NCBI GenBank assembly: GCA_013215465.1
Contig: JABSOW010000009.1
Location: forward strand, 1-64,000
Origin: Colwellia sp.
Lineage (GTDB): Bacteria > Pseudomonadota > Gammaproteobacteria > Enterobacterales > Alteromonadaceae
Reading direction: 5' to 3'
Length of the DNA: 64,000 bases
Positions 9,366-17,658 of the stretch are shown here, in pieces. Position numbers and translations under genes: made by a program. The notes beneath the pieces are model-generated. The model searched no databases. It was not told the DNA's origin and saw nothing but the letters and a program-made list of their open reading frames with translations. Numbering within the stretch: the stretch's first letter is position 1; each line of letters opens with the position of its first letter.

Positions 9366-10778
9366 TTATGTTAAGTACTCATCTTTAGTTAAATCTTCAA
9401 TGACTATAAGCATACTTTTTCTGATGATTTCTGTTAAATCGTCAATTTGATCTTTGGTAATAATCAAGGGCGGTGATAGTACAATTAAATTGCCTATTGG
9501 TCGTACAATTAAACCGAGCTCTCGGCATTGTTCAAACATTCGATTACCAATGTCAGCTTCAATAGGTAAAGCTTCTTTAGTATCACTATCAGCAACAAAC
9601 TCTAAAGCAAGCATTAGATGATTGCCACGAGCGTCTCCAAAAATTTTCAAATCAGCGAGTGTCTTTATTTTATCTTGAAAATATGGGCCTACCTCTTGAA
9701 CATGGCTTAATAAGTTTTCATTTTCTATGATTTCAATATTTTTTAAAGCGGCAGCACAAGCTACTGGATGCCCCGTATAGGTATACCCCATAGAGAGTAA
9801 ACCGCCATCACATTGAGGCTTTGAAATAACATCATAAATACCGTCTGATATTATTGCCGCACCTAATGGAATATAACCAGAGCTTATGCCTTTGGCGGTA
9901 ATGATAATATCTGGTTGCATACCGAAAACGGCTTCTGAAGCAAAGAAATGACCTAATCGTCCAAAAGCAGTAACCACTTCATCCGCAATATAAAGCATAT
10001 CGTATTTCTGACAAATTTGATGCATCGCTTTATGATAACCTATTGGGGCAATCAACACACCACCAGCCCCCATGATGGGCTCCGCTATAAATGCAGCAAC
10101 GTTATCAGCACCTAATTGAAGTATTCTGTTTTCAAATTCGTCGACTAAAAACTGAGTAAATTGAACTTCGTTTAAGTGTTCTGCTCCTATTGGACGATGA
10201 AATAGATCGGCAGCAGAAATATGATTAATCCAACTATCGGCAATGCGGTCAAAGCTATTTTTTGTCGCATGAATGCCAGTTAAATTGGCGGCAACATAAG
10301 TTGAACCATGGTATGCATTATTTCGAGAAATGATTTGTTTTTTATTGAATTTACCACGTTGATTATTGTAAAAGTGAACCAAACGAATAGCGGAGTCAAC
10401 GGCGGTTGAACCACCACAGGTATAAAAAACATGGTTAAGATCACCTGGTGCAAGCTCGGCTAATTTTGCCGCTAATATAGAGCCCGGCTCATTAGTACTA
10501 TGACCAAAAGGGTTAAAATATTGCATTTTTAATACTTGATCTGCAATTGCTTCTGCCATTTCCTTTCGGCCATGACCAATATTTACACACCAAAGCCCAG
10601 CAATAGCATCTAAATATGAACGACCATTGCTATCGGTAATGTACATACCCTCTGCTTTACTTACTACTTGACTACCTTCATCTTCAAAAGTTGCATAGTT
10701 GGTGTAAGGATGAATAAAGTGTTTTTTATCCATTTCCCATATCTGTTTTGCTGAATACTCTTTCATATTTGCACTCAT
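9366..10778 (-). CDS. Class III (omega) aminotransferase, polyamine/beta-alanine type
   Basis: A 470-residue PLP-dependent fold-type I aminotransferase. Visible features are the N-terminal NYATFEDEGSQVV..GMYITDSNGRSYLDAIAGLWCVN segment, the phosphate-binding GGSTAVDSAIRL region, NAYHGST, the PLP-contacting IADEVVTAFGR and the catalytic lysine in TAKGISSGYIPLGA. These are typical of SpuC-like polyamine:pyruvate and omega-amino acid:pyruvate transaminases. I chose the ATG at 10778 because GGAG lies nine bases upstream; an in-frame TTG at 10820 would add 14 residues. It diverges from an aldehyde dehydrogenase gene, the expected partner that oxidises the semialdehyde. The cytoplasmic substrate is probably a diamine or omega-amino acid released by the deacylases nearby (inference). 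Confidence 0.87.
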   Translation of the reverse strand: MSANMKEYSAKQIWEMDKKHFIHPYTNYATFEDEGSQVVSKAEGMYITDSNGRSYLDAIAGLWCVNIGHGRKEMAEAIADQVLKMQYFNPFGHSTNEPGSILAAKLAELAPGDLNHVFYTCGGSTAVDSAIRLVHFYNNQRGKFNKKQIISRNNAYHGSTYVAANLTGIHATKNSFDRIADSWINHISAADLFHRPIGAEHLNEVQFTQFLVDEFENRILQLGADNVAAFIAEPIMGAGGVLIAPIGYHKAMHQICQKYDMLYIADEVVTAFGRLGHFFASEAVFGMQPDIIITAKGISSGYIPLGAAIISDGIYDVISKPQCDGGLLSMGYTYTGHPVACAAALKNIEIIENENLLSHVQEVGPYFQDKIKTLADLKIFGDARGNHLMLALEFVADSDTKEALPIEADIGNRMFEQCRELGLIVRPIGNLIVLSPPLIITKDQIDDLTEIIRKSMLIVIEDLTKDEYLT

Positions 10779-11137
10779 CTTAAATGTCTCCATTGCGTTA
10801 GCTTTATTTTCTGATGACAAAATTTAACGTTTAGAGAGAATAGAAACAAAGGATAAATATTTGACGATTTGATTAATATTTTTAATGCATTAATTTTATT
10901 AAGAACACAAACATATTTTTCACCGAAAAAAACACTAACAATATTGGCTTGATTAGCGACTTACAGAGGAAAGTGTTTGGGCAGTCGTTAACATCAATAA
11001 AATAAGAGAATCCTACTATTGATGAATTTTACTAATTAAAGCCATGAAAATTTTGCAGCTTTGGCCCATTGTATATTTATAAATGGCTAGGCAGAATAAA
11101 TTCAACACCATTCATTGAAAAAACAAGCAGGACTTCT
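10779..11137. promoter_or_regulatory. Divergent promoter region, aminotransferase / aldehyde dehydrogenase
   Basis: An AT-rich 359-bp region between the two proposed starts, expected to hold both promoters and shared operators. A clear ribosome site AGGA precedes 11138. I see no RNA gene or other coding region in it. Confidence 0.4.
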
Positions 11138-12556
11138 ATGTATAATTACAACAAATGTTACATTAATGGCCAATGGCATTCAGTAACTGACGGGCAAAAA
11201 ATTGACGTTATTCAACCCAGCACAGAAAAGGTTATTGGACAAATAACCTTGGCCAATAAAACAGATGTAGATAAAGCCGTATTCGCTGCAAAATCAGCAT
11301 TTATAAACTTCTCTAAAACCAGTAAAGTTGAGCGTATTTCACTTTTAGAAAAAATTATTGAGGTATATAAGAAAAAATATTCCCTGATGGCTCGACATAT
11401 TTCTGATGAAATGGGTGCGCCAATGAATTTAGCTGAAACTGCACAGGCAGGCTCTGGTTTAGCACATCTTGAACAAGCTTTAGCAGCATTGAAAAAATCT
11501 GCGGATAACGAGAAAATTGGTAATAGTTTGTTATTTCATGAGCCTATTGGTGTATGCGCTCTTATTACGCCTTGGAATTGGCCAATCAATCAAATTGCAT
11601 GTAAAGTTGCCCCCGCTATTGCTGCGGGTTGTACTATGGTGCTCAAACCTAGTGAAATAGCCCCTTTAAGTGGTTATTTATTCGCTCAAATTCTTGATGA
11701 GGCGGGTGTTCCTGCCGGTGTGTTTAATCTTATTAATGGCGATGGGGTTAATGTTGGCTCACTATTATCAAGTCACCCAGATATTGCTATGGTGTCATTT
11801 ACTGGTTCAACTAGCGCGGGTATTGCTGTTGCTAAATCGGCTGCAGATACTGTTAAAAGAGTATCTCAAGAACTTGGTGGTAAATCGGCCAACATTATTC
11901 TTGATGATGTAGATTTAGAGGAAGAAATTACCTCAGGAGTTATGGCCTGTATGCACAATACAGGGCAGTCGTGTAATGCACCTACTCGCATGCTGATACC
12001 TGAAAAACTTTACCAACAAGCCGTTCAGATAGCAGCAAATGCTGCAGAAAATATTAAGGTTGGAAGAGTTGATGACCCTAATACTTTTATTGGTCCAGTT
12101 ATTTCGCAAGGGCAATTCGATAAGATCCAAGGTTTGATCCAAATAGCAATCGACGAAGGTGCTGAGCTAGTGGCTGGAGGCCTTGGTAAACCTAACGGTT
12201 TAGAACAAGGATATTTTGTTAAACCCACAGTTTTTGCCAATGTTGATAATAAAATGACCATAGCGCAAGAAGAGGTTTTTGGCCCTGTACTTGTTCTTAT
12301 TCCTTATCACGATGAACAACAAGCTGTTGATATTGCCAATGACAGCCCGTATGGCTTATCAGGTTATGTTTCCTCAAAAGATCAAAAAAGAGCACTCGAA
12401 ATTGCTAAACAACTGCGTACAGGTATGGTTCATATAAACGGAGCAGGAGTTGATTCAGCAGCACCTTTTGGCGGCTATAAACAATCTGGCAATGGCCGTG
12501 AATGGGGCGAATATGGGTTAGAAGAGTTCCAAGAAGTTAAAGCAGTTATGTTATAA
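11138..12556 (+). CDS. NAD(P)-dependent aldehyde dehydrogenase
   Basis: A 472-residue member of the ALDH superfamily. The cofactor region LITPWNWPINQIACKVAPAI, the FTGST motif, the general base Glu in QELGGKSANII, the catalytic Cys in NTGQSCNAPTRML and the EEVFGPVL motif are all present. It oxidises an aldehyde to the acid in the cytoplasm. The ATG at 11138 has AGGA five bases upstream; an in-frame TTG at 11069 would add 23 unsupported residues. The gene is followed after 23 bp by the carbamoylase-type hydrolase, so the two form an operon. With the divergent aminotransferase it completes an amine-to-acid route; the aldehyde is inferred to be an omega-amino aldehyde or a semialdehyde. Confidence 0.92.
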   Translation: MYNYNKCYINGQWHSVTDGQKIDVIQPSTEKVIGQITLANKTDVDKAVFAAKSAFINFSKTSKVERISLLEKIIEVYKKKYSLMARHISDEMGAPMNLAETAQAGSGLAHLEQALAALKKSADNEKIGNSLLFHEPIGVCALITPWNWPINQIACKVAPAIAAGCTMVLKPSEIAPLSGYLFAQILDEAGVPAGVFNLINGDGVNVGSLLSSHPDIAMVSFTGSTSAGIAVAKSAADTVKRVSQELGGKSANIILDDVDLEEEITSGVMACMHNTGQSCNAPTRMLIPEKLYQQAVQIAANAAENIKVGRVDDPNTFIGPVISQGQFDKIQGLIQIAIDEGAELVAGGLGKPNGLEQGYFVKPTVFANVDNKMTIAQEEVFGPVLVLIPYHDEQQAVDIANDSPYGLSGYVSSKDQKRALEIAKQLRTGMVHINGAGVDSAAPFGGYKQSGNGREWGEYGLEEFQEVKAVML

Positions 12557-12579
12557 AACAATTTTGTGAAGGTAATGTG

Positions 12580-13830
12580 ATGAATAAATCTATAGAAAAT
12601 GTTTCATTTAAAGTGAATGGTAAGCGCCTTTGGGATTCCCTAATGGAAATGTCACAAATTGGTGCTACAGAAAAAGGAGGCTGTAACCGACAAGCATTAA
12701 CCTCTTTGGACAGACAAGGTCGTGATCTTTTTGTTCATTATGCTAAAAATGTTGGTTGTGAAATATTAGTCGATGAAATAGGTAATATTTTCGCTCGTCG
12801 TGCGGGTAAAAATAAAGCAGCTGCAGCGGTAATAACAGGTAGTCATCTGGATACACAACCAACGGGTGGAAAGTTTGATGGTGTATACGGTGTTTTAGCA
12901 GGTTTAGAAGTATTAAGAACATTAGACGAAAATAATATTGAGACAGTACACCCTATCGAAGTGGTTGTTTGGACTAATGAAGAAGGTGTTCGATTTTCTC
13001 CTGCCTGTATGGGATCAGGTGTTTGGAGTGGTAATCTTGATCTACAACAGGTTTACCATACGGTAGATAAAGATAACCTTACTGTTGGTAATGAACTGGA
13101 GAAAATTGGCTACAAAGGAAGCTTACCAGCAAAACCACGCGCAATAAAAGCGGCATTTGAAGCACATATCGAACAAGGGCCTATTTTAGAGAAGCAACAA
13201 AAACAAATAGGAATAGTAACCGGTATTCAAGGGCTACGATGGTATGAACTAACGTTGTATGGCACACCATGCCATGCTGGGCCAACCCCTATGGAAGATA
13301 GAGTTGACCCCGTACAAGCGATGCTGCCAATTTTGCAAAATTGTTATCAACTTGCCTATGATAATGGTCCTTGGGGACGCGCAACTATTGGTGATATTCA
13401 AACAATGCCAGGCTCGCCTAATACTGTACCCGAGATAATGAAAATTAGCATTGATTTACGTCACCCTGAGGAGGATGTTGTAAAATCTATGTCAGATAGT
13501 TTTATTGCCAGTGTTGATAAATATTGCAAAAAATTTGGTGTTGAATATCAGTTGGAGGAAACTTGGCGAATGGAAGTTACAGAATTTGATCCTCTTTGTA
13601 TAGATGCAGTAACTACAGCGGTGAAAAGTTTTGGGTACTCTTCTATGCCTATGGTTAGTGGTGCAGGGCATGATTCCTTGTACGTGTCTGAAAAAGTTCC
13701 AACCAGTATGATTTTTGTACCTTGTGAAGGAGGTCTTTCTCACAATGAAGCCGAAAATGCGCAAAGTGAAGATCTAGAAGCAGGTGCCAACGTTTTGTTA
13801 CAATCTATGCTGTCATTTGCAATAGTTTGA
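12580..13830 (+). CDS. M20 Zn-dependent hydrolase, hydantoinase/carbamoylase family
   Basis: A 416-residue amidase of the N-carbamoyl-L-amino acid hydrolase / beta-ureidopropionase / allantoate amidohydrolase group. Motifs in order are GSHLDTQPTGGKFDGVYGVL (metal His and bridging Asp), TNEEGVRF (catalytic and metal Glu), EAHIEQGPILE (metal His), and the C-terminal GAGHDSLY and GLSHNEAE (metal His). Such enzymes release an amine plus CO2 and ammonia from a carbamoyl group, or act on simple N-acyl amines. ATG at 12580 follows AAGG; a GTG codon directly before it could be read instead. It is the second gene of the operon with the aldehyde dehydrogenase. Another possible substrate class is N-carbamoyl-putrescine or ureido acids; the sequence does not decide. 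Confidence 0.85.
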   Translation: MNKSIENVSFKVNGKRLWDSLMEMSQIGATEKGGCNRQALTSLDRQGRDLFVHYAKNVGCEILVDEIGNIFARRAGKNKAAAAVITGSHLDTQPTGGKFDGVYGVLAGLEVLRTLDENNIETVHPIEVVVWTNEEGVRFSPACMGSGVWSGNLDLQQVYHTVDKDNLTVGNELEKIGYKGSLPAKPRAIKAAFEAHIEQGPILEKQQKQIGIVTGIQGLRWYELTLYGTPCHAGPTPMEDRVDPVQAMLPILQNCYQLAYDNGPWGRATIGDIQTMPGSPNTVPEIMKISIDLRHPEEDVVKSMSDSFIASVDKYCKKFGVEYQLEETWRMEVTEFDPLCIDAVTTAVKSFGYSSMPMVSGAGHDSLYVSEKVPTSMIFVPCEGGLSHNEAENAQSEDLEAGANVLLQSMLSFAIV

Positions 13831-14198
13831 TTTTTGAGAGTGTTTTTACGGAGGTATGCAGTGTTATCGCAATTTATTACATTCATGTGATAAATCAGCT
13901 CTCATGATGTATCACTCATTTTTACAATGAACATCAGAATATTTATTTTGCTGCTATGCTCACTTTTTTGGCTACATAAAGTGTATGTTTGTGAACAGAA
14001 TAGCTTGGTTTTATCTCGTTATGGGGGCGAAATCGCCATAGAAAAACTCTTCTAATGTCAGCTATCCTTAAAGATAGTAGACATAAAAGTAGAGGTAATT
14101 GTTCTAATTATTAATACCGCTTTGTGGCAATTGGAGTCAAGCGTTTATCAAATAAAACCTGTAAAATGTTTAAATTAAATTTTACAGGTGCATAATGA
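13831..14198. other. Intergenic stretch between catabolic operon and integrase
   Basis: These 368 bp hold no gene that I can support. A GGCGAAATCGCC dyad lies near 14028. The right end holds the integrase terminator hairpin (listed separately). No copy of the tRNA-Val 3' end, which would mark an attachment site, is visible here. Confidence 0.4.
14157..14189 (-). terminator. Terminator after the integrase gene
   Basis: An 11-bp perfect stem ACCTGTAAAAT/ATTTTACAGGT with an 11-base AT loop, 9 bp beyond the integrase stop on the minus strand and followed there by TTTTATTT. Confidence 0.7.
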
Positions 14199-15440
14199 TC
14201 ATACCGTTTTTAACCGTTTAATATTATCAGTTGTTGATATTTTCCCCGTTGCTGCCGCTTCAATATGATCTGACCACCAACACATTAGCACCCGTCTACG
14301 TTCAAGATATTCCGCGCGGTTATAAGCGCGGCGTACTTCATTTTTATCAACATGTGATAGGGCGGCTTCAATAACGTCTGGATCATGCCCTTGTTCATTT
14401 AGCGTTGTGCTGGCTAAAGCACGTAGGCCATGAGCCACTAGCCTATTTTTATAACCCATACGGCTCAAGGCTTTGTTAGCTGATTCAACATTACAATGTT
14501 TGTGATGATCAATGTAAGAAGGGAATAGGTGCTTTCTATCGCCACTAATAGCTTTTAATCGGATTAATATTTCAATTGCTTGTGGTGATAAAGGAACTTT
14601 GTGTTCTAAGCGCATTTTCATACGTTCGGCAGGTATAACCCAAAGTTTATTTTCTAAGTCTATTTCTGACCACTCGGCTTTAGCACTTTCGCTGGGTCGA
14701 GTTATTGTGTGAAGTTGCCACTCAATTAAGCATCTAGTGACCAGCTTAATGCTAGCGTAACTGATGTCCTTCATTAACTTACCTAATTCATTAGGCTTAA
14801 TGGTTGGCATATTAGTTACTTTTGGAGCAGAAAATGCACTACGAATACCGGACAAGGGGTTGTGTTGTAATATTCCTGTATTAAGGGCATGGGTCATTAT
14901 GTTGTTTAAATGGCCAATGATTTTCCCTGTTGTTTCAAGGTTACCTTTAGCAGCTAAAGGCTTAAGTGCTTCAATAGCCTCAGGGGCTAATATTTTGTCT
15001 ATTGGCCTATGGCCTAGCTTTGGAAAAACGTGGTTTTCAAACTTACGCCATAGGCTTTTAGCTGTATTTTCTGCAATAGTGGTCTTCTTAATGGCAAACC
15101 AATCTGTCGCTACACTCTTTAAAGTATGGCTAGCTAAAAGCAATTGCTCTCGGTGCTGGTCATCTTTGTATTCTTTAGGGTCAATATCTTTTGCTAAAAG
15201 CTCTCTTGATGCTACTCGCTTCTTTCTGGCCTCTAGTATTGATACTTCTGGATAAGCCCCAAGACTTAATGATGTACGTTTTTTTGTGAAAGGTTTAAAT
15301 TAATCTAATAGCCATTGTTTAGAGCCATTTGGCATAATACGTAGTTGTAAGCCATCACCGTCAGATAACTTGTAAATCTTAACTTTAGGCTTTGCCTGCT
15401 TAACTTCAGTATTGGTAAGAGGTTTTACTTTTTTAGCCAT
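14199..15440 (-). pseudogene. P4-type tyrosine recombinase (integrase) with one in-frame stop codon
   Basis: Read on the minus strand from the ATG at 15440, the frame encodes a 413-codon prophage-type integrase broken only by TAA at 15300-15302 (codon 47). The part before it, MAKKVKPLTNTEVKQAKPK then KIYKLSDGDGLQLRI, is the normal N-terminal DUF4102 arm-binding domain. The frame continues after the stop with FKPFTKKRTSLSLGAYPEVS, where the family normally has Tyr at the stop position. The catalytic domain keeps Arg (TITRPSES), His-x-x-Arg (HGLRA), His (LSHVD) and the Tyr of AYNR. It is therefore one point mutation from intact. It could be a recent pseudogene, be read through, or be restarted from an internal TTG near 15143. 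Adjacent to tRNA-Val(GAC), as expected for an island integrase. Confidence 0.85.
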
Positions 15441-15495
15441 TTTAGTAGTACAACTTTTGTTAGATAAATGCTGTACTACTAAATGTACTACTAAA
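15441..15495. repeat. Three copies of a 12-mer at the integrase start
   Basis: TGTACTACTAAA occurs twice in exact tandem (15472-15483 and 15484-15495), and once inverted as TTTAGTAGTACA (15441-15452), directly against the integrase ATG. The position and arrangement fit arm-type integrase binding sites or an operator for integrase/excisionase control; this is inference. Confidence 0.7.
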
Positions 15496-15536
15496 AAGTG
15501 CAGATGTCACGGGACAGGAATGGAAGGTAATGGACA

Positions 15537-15577
15537 TAAAAAAACCCGTAAAGCTTGTTTTATAAGGCTTTACGGGT
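15537..15577 (-). terminator. Terminator of the tRNA-Val transcript
   Basis: An 11-bp perfect stem ACCCGTAAAGC/GCTTTACGGGT with a 12-base loop. On the minus strand it follows the tRNA 3' end by 28 bp and is followed by a run of seven T. It separates the tRNA from the integrase promoter region. Confidence 0.85.
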
Positions 15578-15605
15578 CTTTAATGGTTCTTAATGAACCT
15601 GTATT

Positions 15606-15682
15606 TGGTGCTCGCTACGGGACTCGAACCTGTGACACCTTGCATGTCATGCAAGTACTCTAACCAACTGAGCTAAGCGAGC
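15606..15682 (-). tRNA. tRNA-Val (anticodon GAC), CCA encoded
   Basis: A 77-base cloverleaf on the minus strand: acceptor GCTCGCT pairing with AGCGAGC, D arm GCTC..GAGT, anticodon stem CTTGC/GCAAG with loop ATGACAT (anticodon GAC, valine GUC codon), T arm with GGTTCGAGTCC, discriminator A and encoded CCA. A TATAAT-like box lies at 15698-15703, 15 bp upstream. The gene is intact and is probably the chromosomal attachment target of the integrase nearby. Confidence 0.95.
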
Positions 15683-15849
15683 ATAATTTACTGTGTAATT
15701 ATAACCAGTGAACTATTCAACGGGGCTATGTTAGCTTTCAACTATCTCGCTTGCAAGTGCTTTTGCTGAAATAAGCATAAATTAAGTTTAGTTGCTTGTT
15801 TTTAAAGCAAACAAGCTAATAATATACCCGTTATGCTGTTCCTAGTGGC

Positions 15850-17214
15850 TTATGCGTACTCTTTCGCTATGCGTTTTTGAATTACATTTAACCGCCAAGC
15901 AAGTAAAATGGCCGCGGTAGTTAAGCCAATGATAAACCCTATCCAAAATCCATACGCGCCAATGCTAGGAATAACCCAGTCAGTAACCCCTAAAACTAAA
16001 CCAACCGTTAAGCCTACTAACCAATAGGAAACAAAGGTAATGTATAAGATAGACTTAGTATCTTTATAGCCTCTAAGGGCACCAGCTGATACAACTTGTA
16101 CGGTATCTGAAAATTGATATAACGATGCCAATAGCATTAAGTTTGCTGCCAACGTAATAACAGACGTTTCGGTGGTGTAAATTGCAGCAATGTATTCTCT
16201 AAAAACAATCGAAATTGTTGCGGTGAATACAGCCAGTATTAAGCCGAGAATAATAGAGTAAAGTGTGTAATCTTTTGCTTGTTGAGGATTTTTATGGCCA
16301 ATAGCATAGCCAACTTTAATGGTAGTTGCCATTGCTAGGCTAAGCGGCACCATAAATATTAGTCCGGTAAAATTAAGTGCTATTTGATGGCTGGCAACAA
16401 CTTCTGCGCCAAAGGGCACCAAAATAATAGCGACAATAGCAAATAAACTTACTTCGAAAAGTAATGATAGCGCGATAGGAATACCTAAAGTTAGAATGTT
16501 TTTTATTTCAGTAACGTTAGGCCAGTAAAACTTGTCAAAAAGTGAGGCTTGTTTTAATACTGTTGAGCTATAGGTATATATGCTCATACTGATAAACATC
16601 GCCCAATAAACTAATGCTGTCGCCACCCCACAACCAGCACCTCCTAATGCAGGAAAACCAAATTCACCATAAATAAACACATAATTGGCTGGAATGTTAA
16701 TAACCAAACCTATAATGCTAATAATCATCGTTGGTTTGGTATATGACAAGCCTTCTGAATAGTTTCTCAACACCAGGTAAAGGCAGTAAGCGGGGGCGCC
16801 CCAAACGATATACTGTAAATAATCGAATAATAAAGGCTTGAGGTTACCCTCTAATGTTATGTGAGGCGAAATTATTGGCGCAACAATATAATAAAGGCCA
16901 ATAAGTGATATGCCTAACGTTAGGGCTATCCATGCGGTTTGATAAGTCTGCTTGCTAATAGCAATATAGTCTTTTGCACCAGCAAGTTGAGAAACAATGG
17001 CGGCAAGTGCCATGATTAAACCATAAACAGTTAATATTAATGGCAACCATATGCTATTTGCGACGGCAACAGCGGCCATGTCGGTAGCGCTTACGCGACC
17101 AGCCATAACAATATCAACAAAGCCCATTAAATTTTGAATTAATTGGGCGATTAAAATAGGGTAGGCAAGTTTGAGTAAACTTTTTGTATGGATAGAAAAA
17201 GCAGCAAAGTTCAT
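15850..17214 (-). CDS. MATE-family multidrug/Na+ efflux transporter
   Basis: A 454-residue inner-membrane exporter with 12 predicted helices in two homologous halves. The MatE signature region LMGFVDIVMAGRVSATDMAAVAVANSIW opens the first half, and a similar FTGLIFMVPLSLAMATTIKVGYAIG opens the second. The length matches NorM-type members. It would expel cationic drugs or metabolites by Na+ or H+ exchange. The ATG at 17214 has only a weak ribosome site. It is transcribed leftwards on its own, with a 108-bp gap to the CPXCG gene. The substrate is unknown. Confidence 0.9.
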   Translation of the reverse strand: MNFAAFSIHTKSLLKLAYPILIAQLIQNLMGFVDIVMAGRVSATDMAAVAVANSIWLPLILTVYGLIMALAAIVSQLAGAKDYIAISKQTYQTAWIALTLGISLIGLYYIVAPIISPHITLEGNLKPLLFDYLQYIVWGAPAYCLYLVLRNYSEGLSYTKPTMIISIIGLVINIPANYVFIYGEFGFPALGGAGCGVATALVYWAMFISMSIYTYSSTVLKQASLFDKFYWPNVTEIKNILTLGIPIALSLLFEVSLFAIVAIILVPFGAEVVASHQIALNFTGLIFMVPLSLAMATTIKVGYAIGHKNPQQAKDYTLYSIILGLILAVFTATISIVFREYIAAIYTTETSVITLAANLMLLASLYQFSDTVQVVSAGALRGYKDTKSILYITFVSYWLVGLTVGLVLGVTDWVIPSIGAYGFWIGFIIGLTTAAILLAWRLNVIQKRIAKEYA

Positions 17215-17321
17215 TAGACTTAAAGAATCAAAGAGAATATACGAATAGCTATTTTATTGAATAAGTTCTTTTCAAGCAAGACTTAACGGTTAGCTGTATA
17301 CACCTTTTATATAAAACACTG

Positions 17322-17528
17322 TTAAAAAACTTGTTCATCATCACTATCAATGGCTAGTTGAATTTTTTGATGGTACTCATCAATGTGCAAGTGATAATGA
17401 ATTTCTTTACAGCAAGCTGGACATTCATCGTAATAATCTTGATCGCCACCAGATGAATCAATAGATACTCTAAGGTGATGCCCACAGTGTGGACATTCAA
17501 TGCGCTTTTCTCTTAGATGTTTGCTCAT
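17322..17528 (-). CDS. CPXCG-motif small cysteine-rich protein
   Basis: A 68-residue protein with CPHC near the N-terminus and CPACC about 30 residues later, then an acidic tail. This is the CPXCG cysteine-rich family, a small probable zinc-ribbon protein of unknown role found across gammaproteobacteria. I chose the ATG at 17528 (GGCGGA upstream); an in-frame TTG at 17540 would add four residues. It stands alone between the MATE exporter and fructosamine kinase genes. Confidence 0.8.
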   Translation of the reverse strand: MSKHLREKRIECPHCGHHLRVSIDSSGGDQDYYDECPACCKEIHYHLHIDEYHQKIQLAIDSDDEQVF

Positions 17529-17620
17529 ATAATCCGCCAACGGTTTAATTATTATTGTAGAAAATCACTCTTTGTCTCAGTATGGTTTGTTTGAATTCAA
17601 CTGCCAGTTTTATTGTTAAT

Positions 17621-17655
17621 AATTGTAATTGTAATTGTAATTGTAATTGTAATTT
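17621..17655. repeat. Hexanucleotide tandem repeat (AATTGT)n
   Basis: Five perfect AATTGT units (17621-17650) plus a partial one, just beyond the stop codon of the fructosamine kinase gene and about 90 bp upstream of the CPXCG gene start. It is a simple sequence repeat that could vary in copy number. It lies outside both coding regions, so any effect would be on transcription. Confidence 0.9.
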
Positions 17656-17658
17656 CGT

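Noticed and set aside
14764-15255. Plus-strand 163-codon open frame opposite the integrase gene
   Set aside because: Antisense shadow of the integrase coding sequence; no ribosome site or family features.
15606-15682. tRNA-Val 3' end as one half of an attachment repeat within this window
   Set aside because: I looked for a second copy of its last 20 or so bases to the left and found none, so no attachment pair is annotated.
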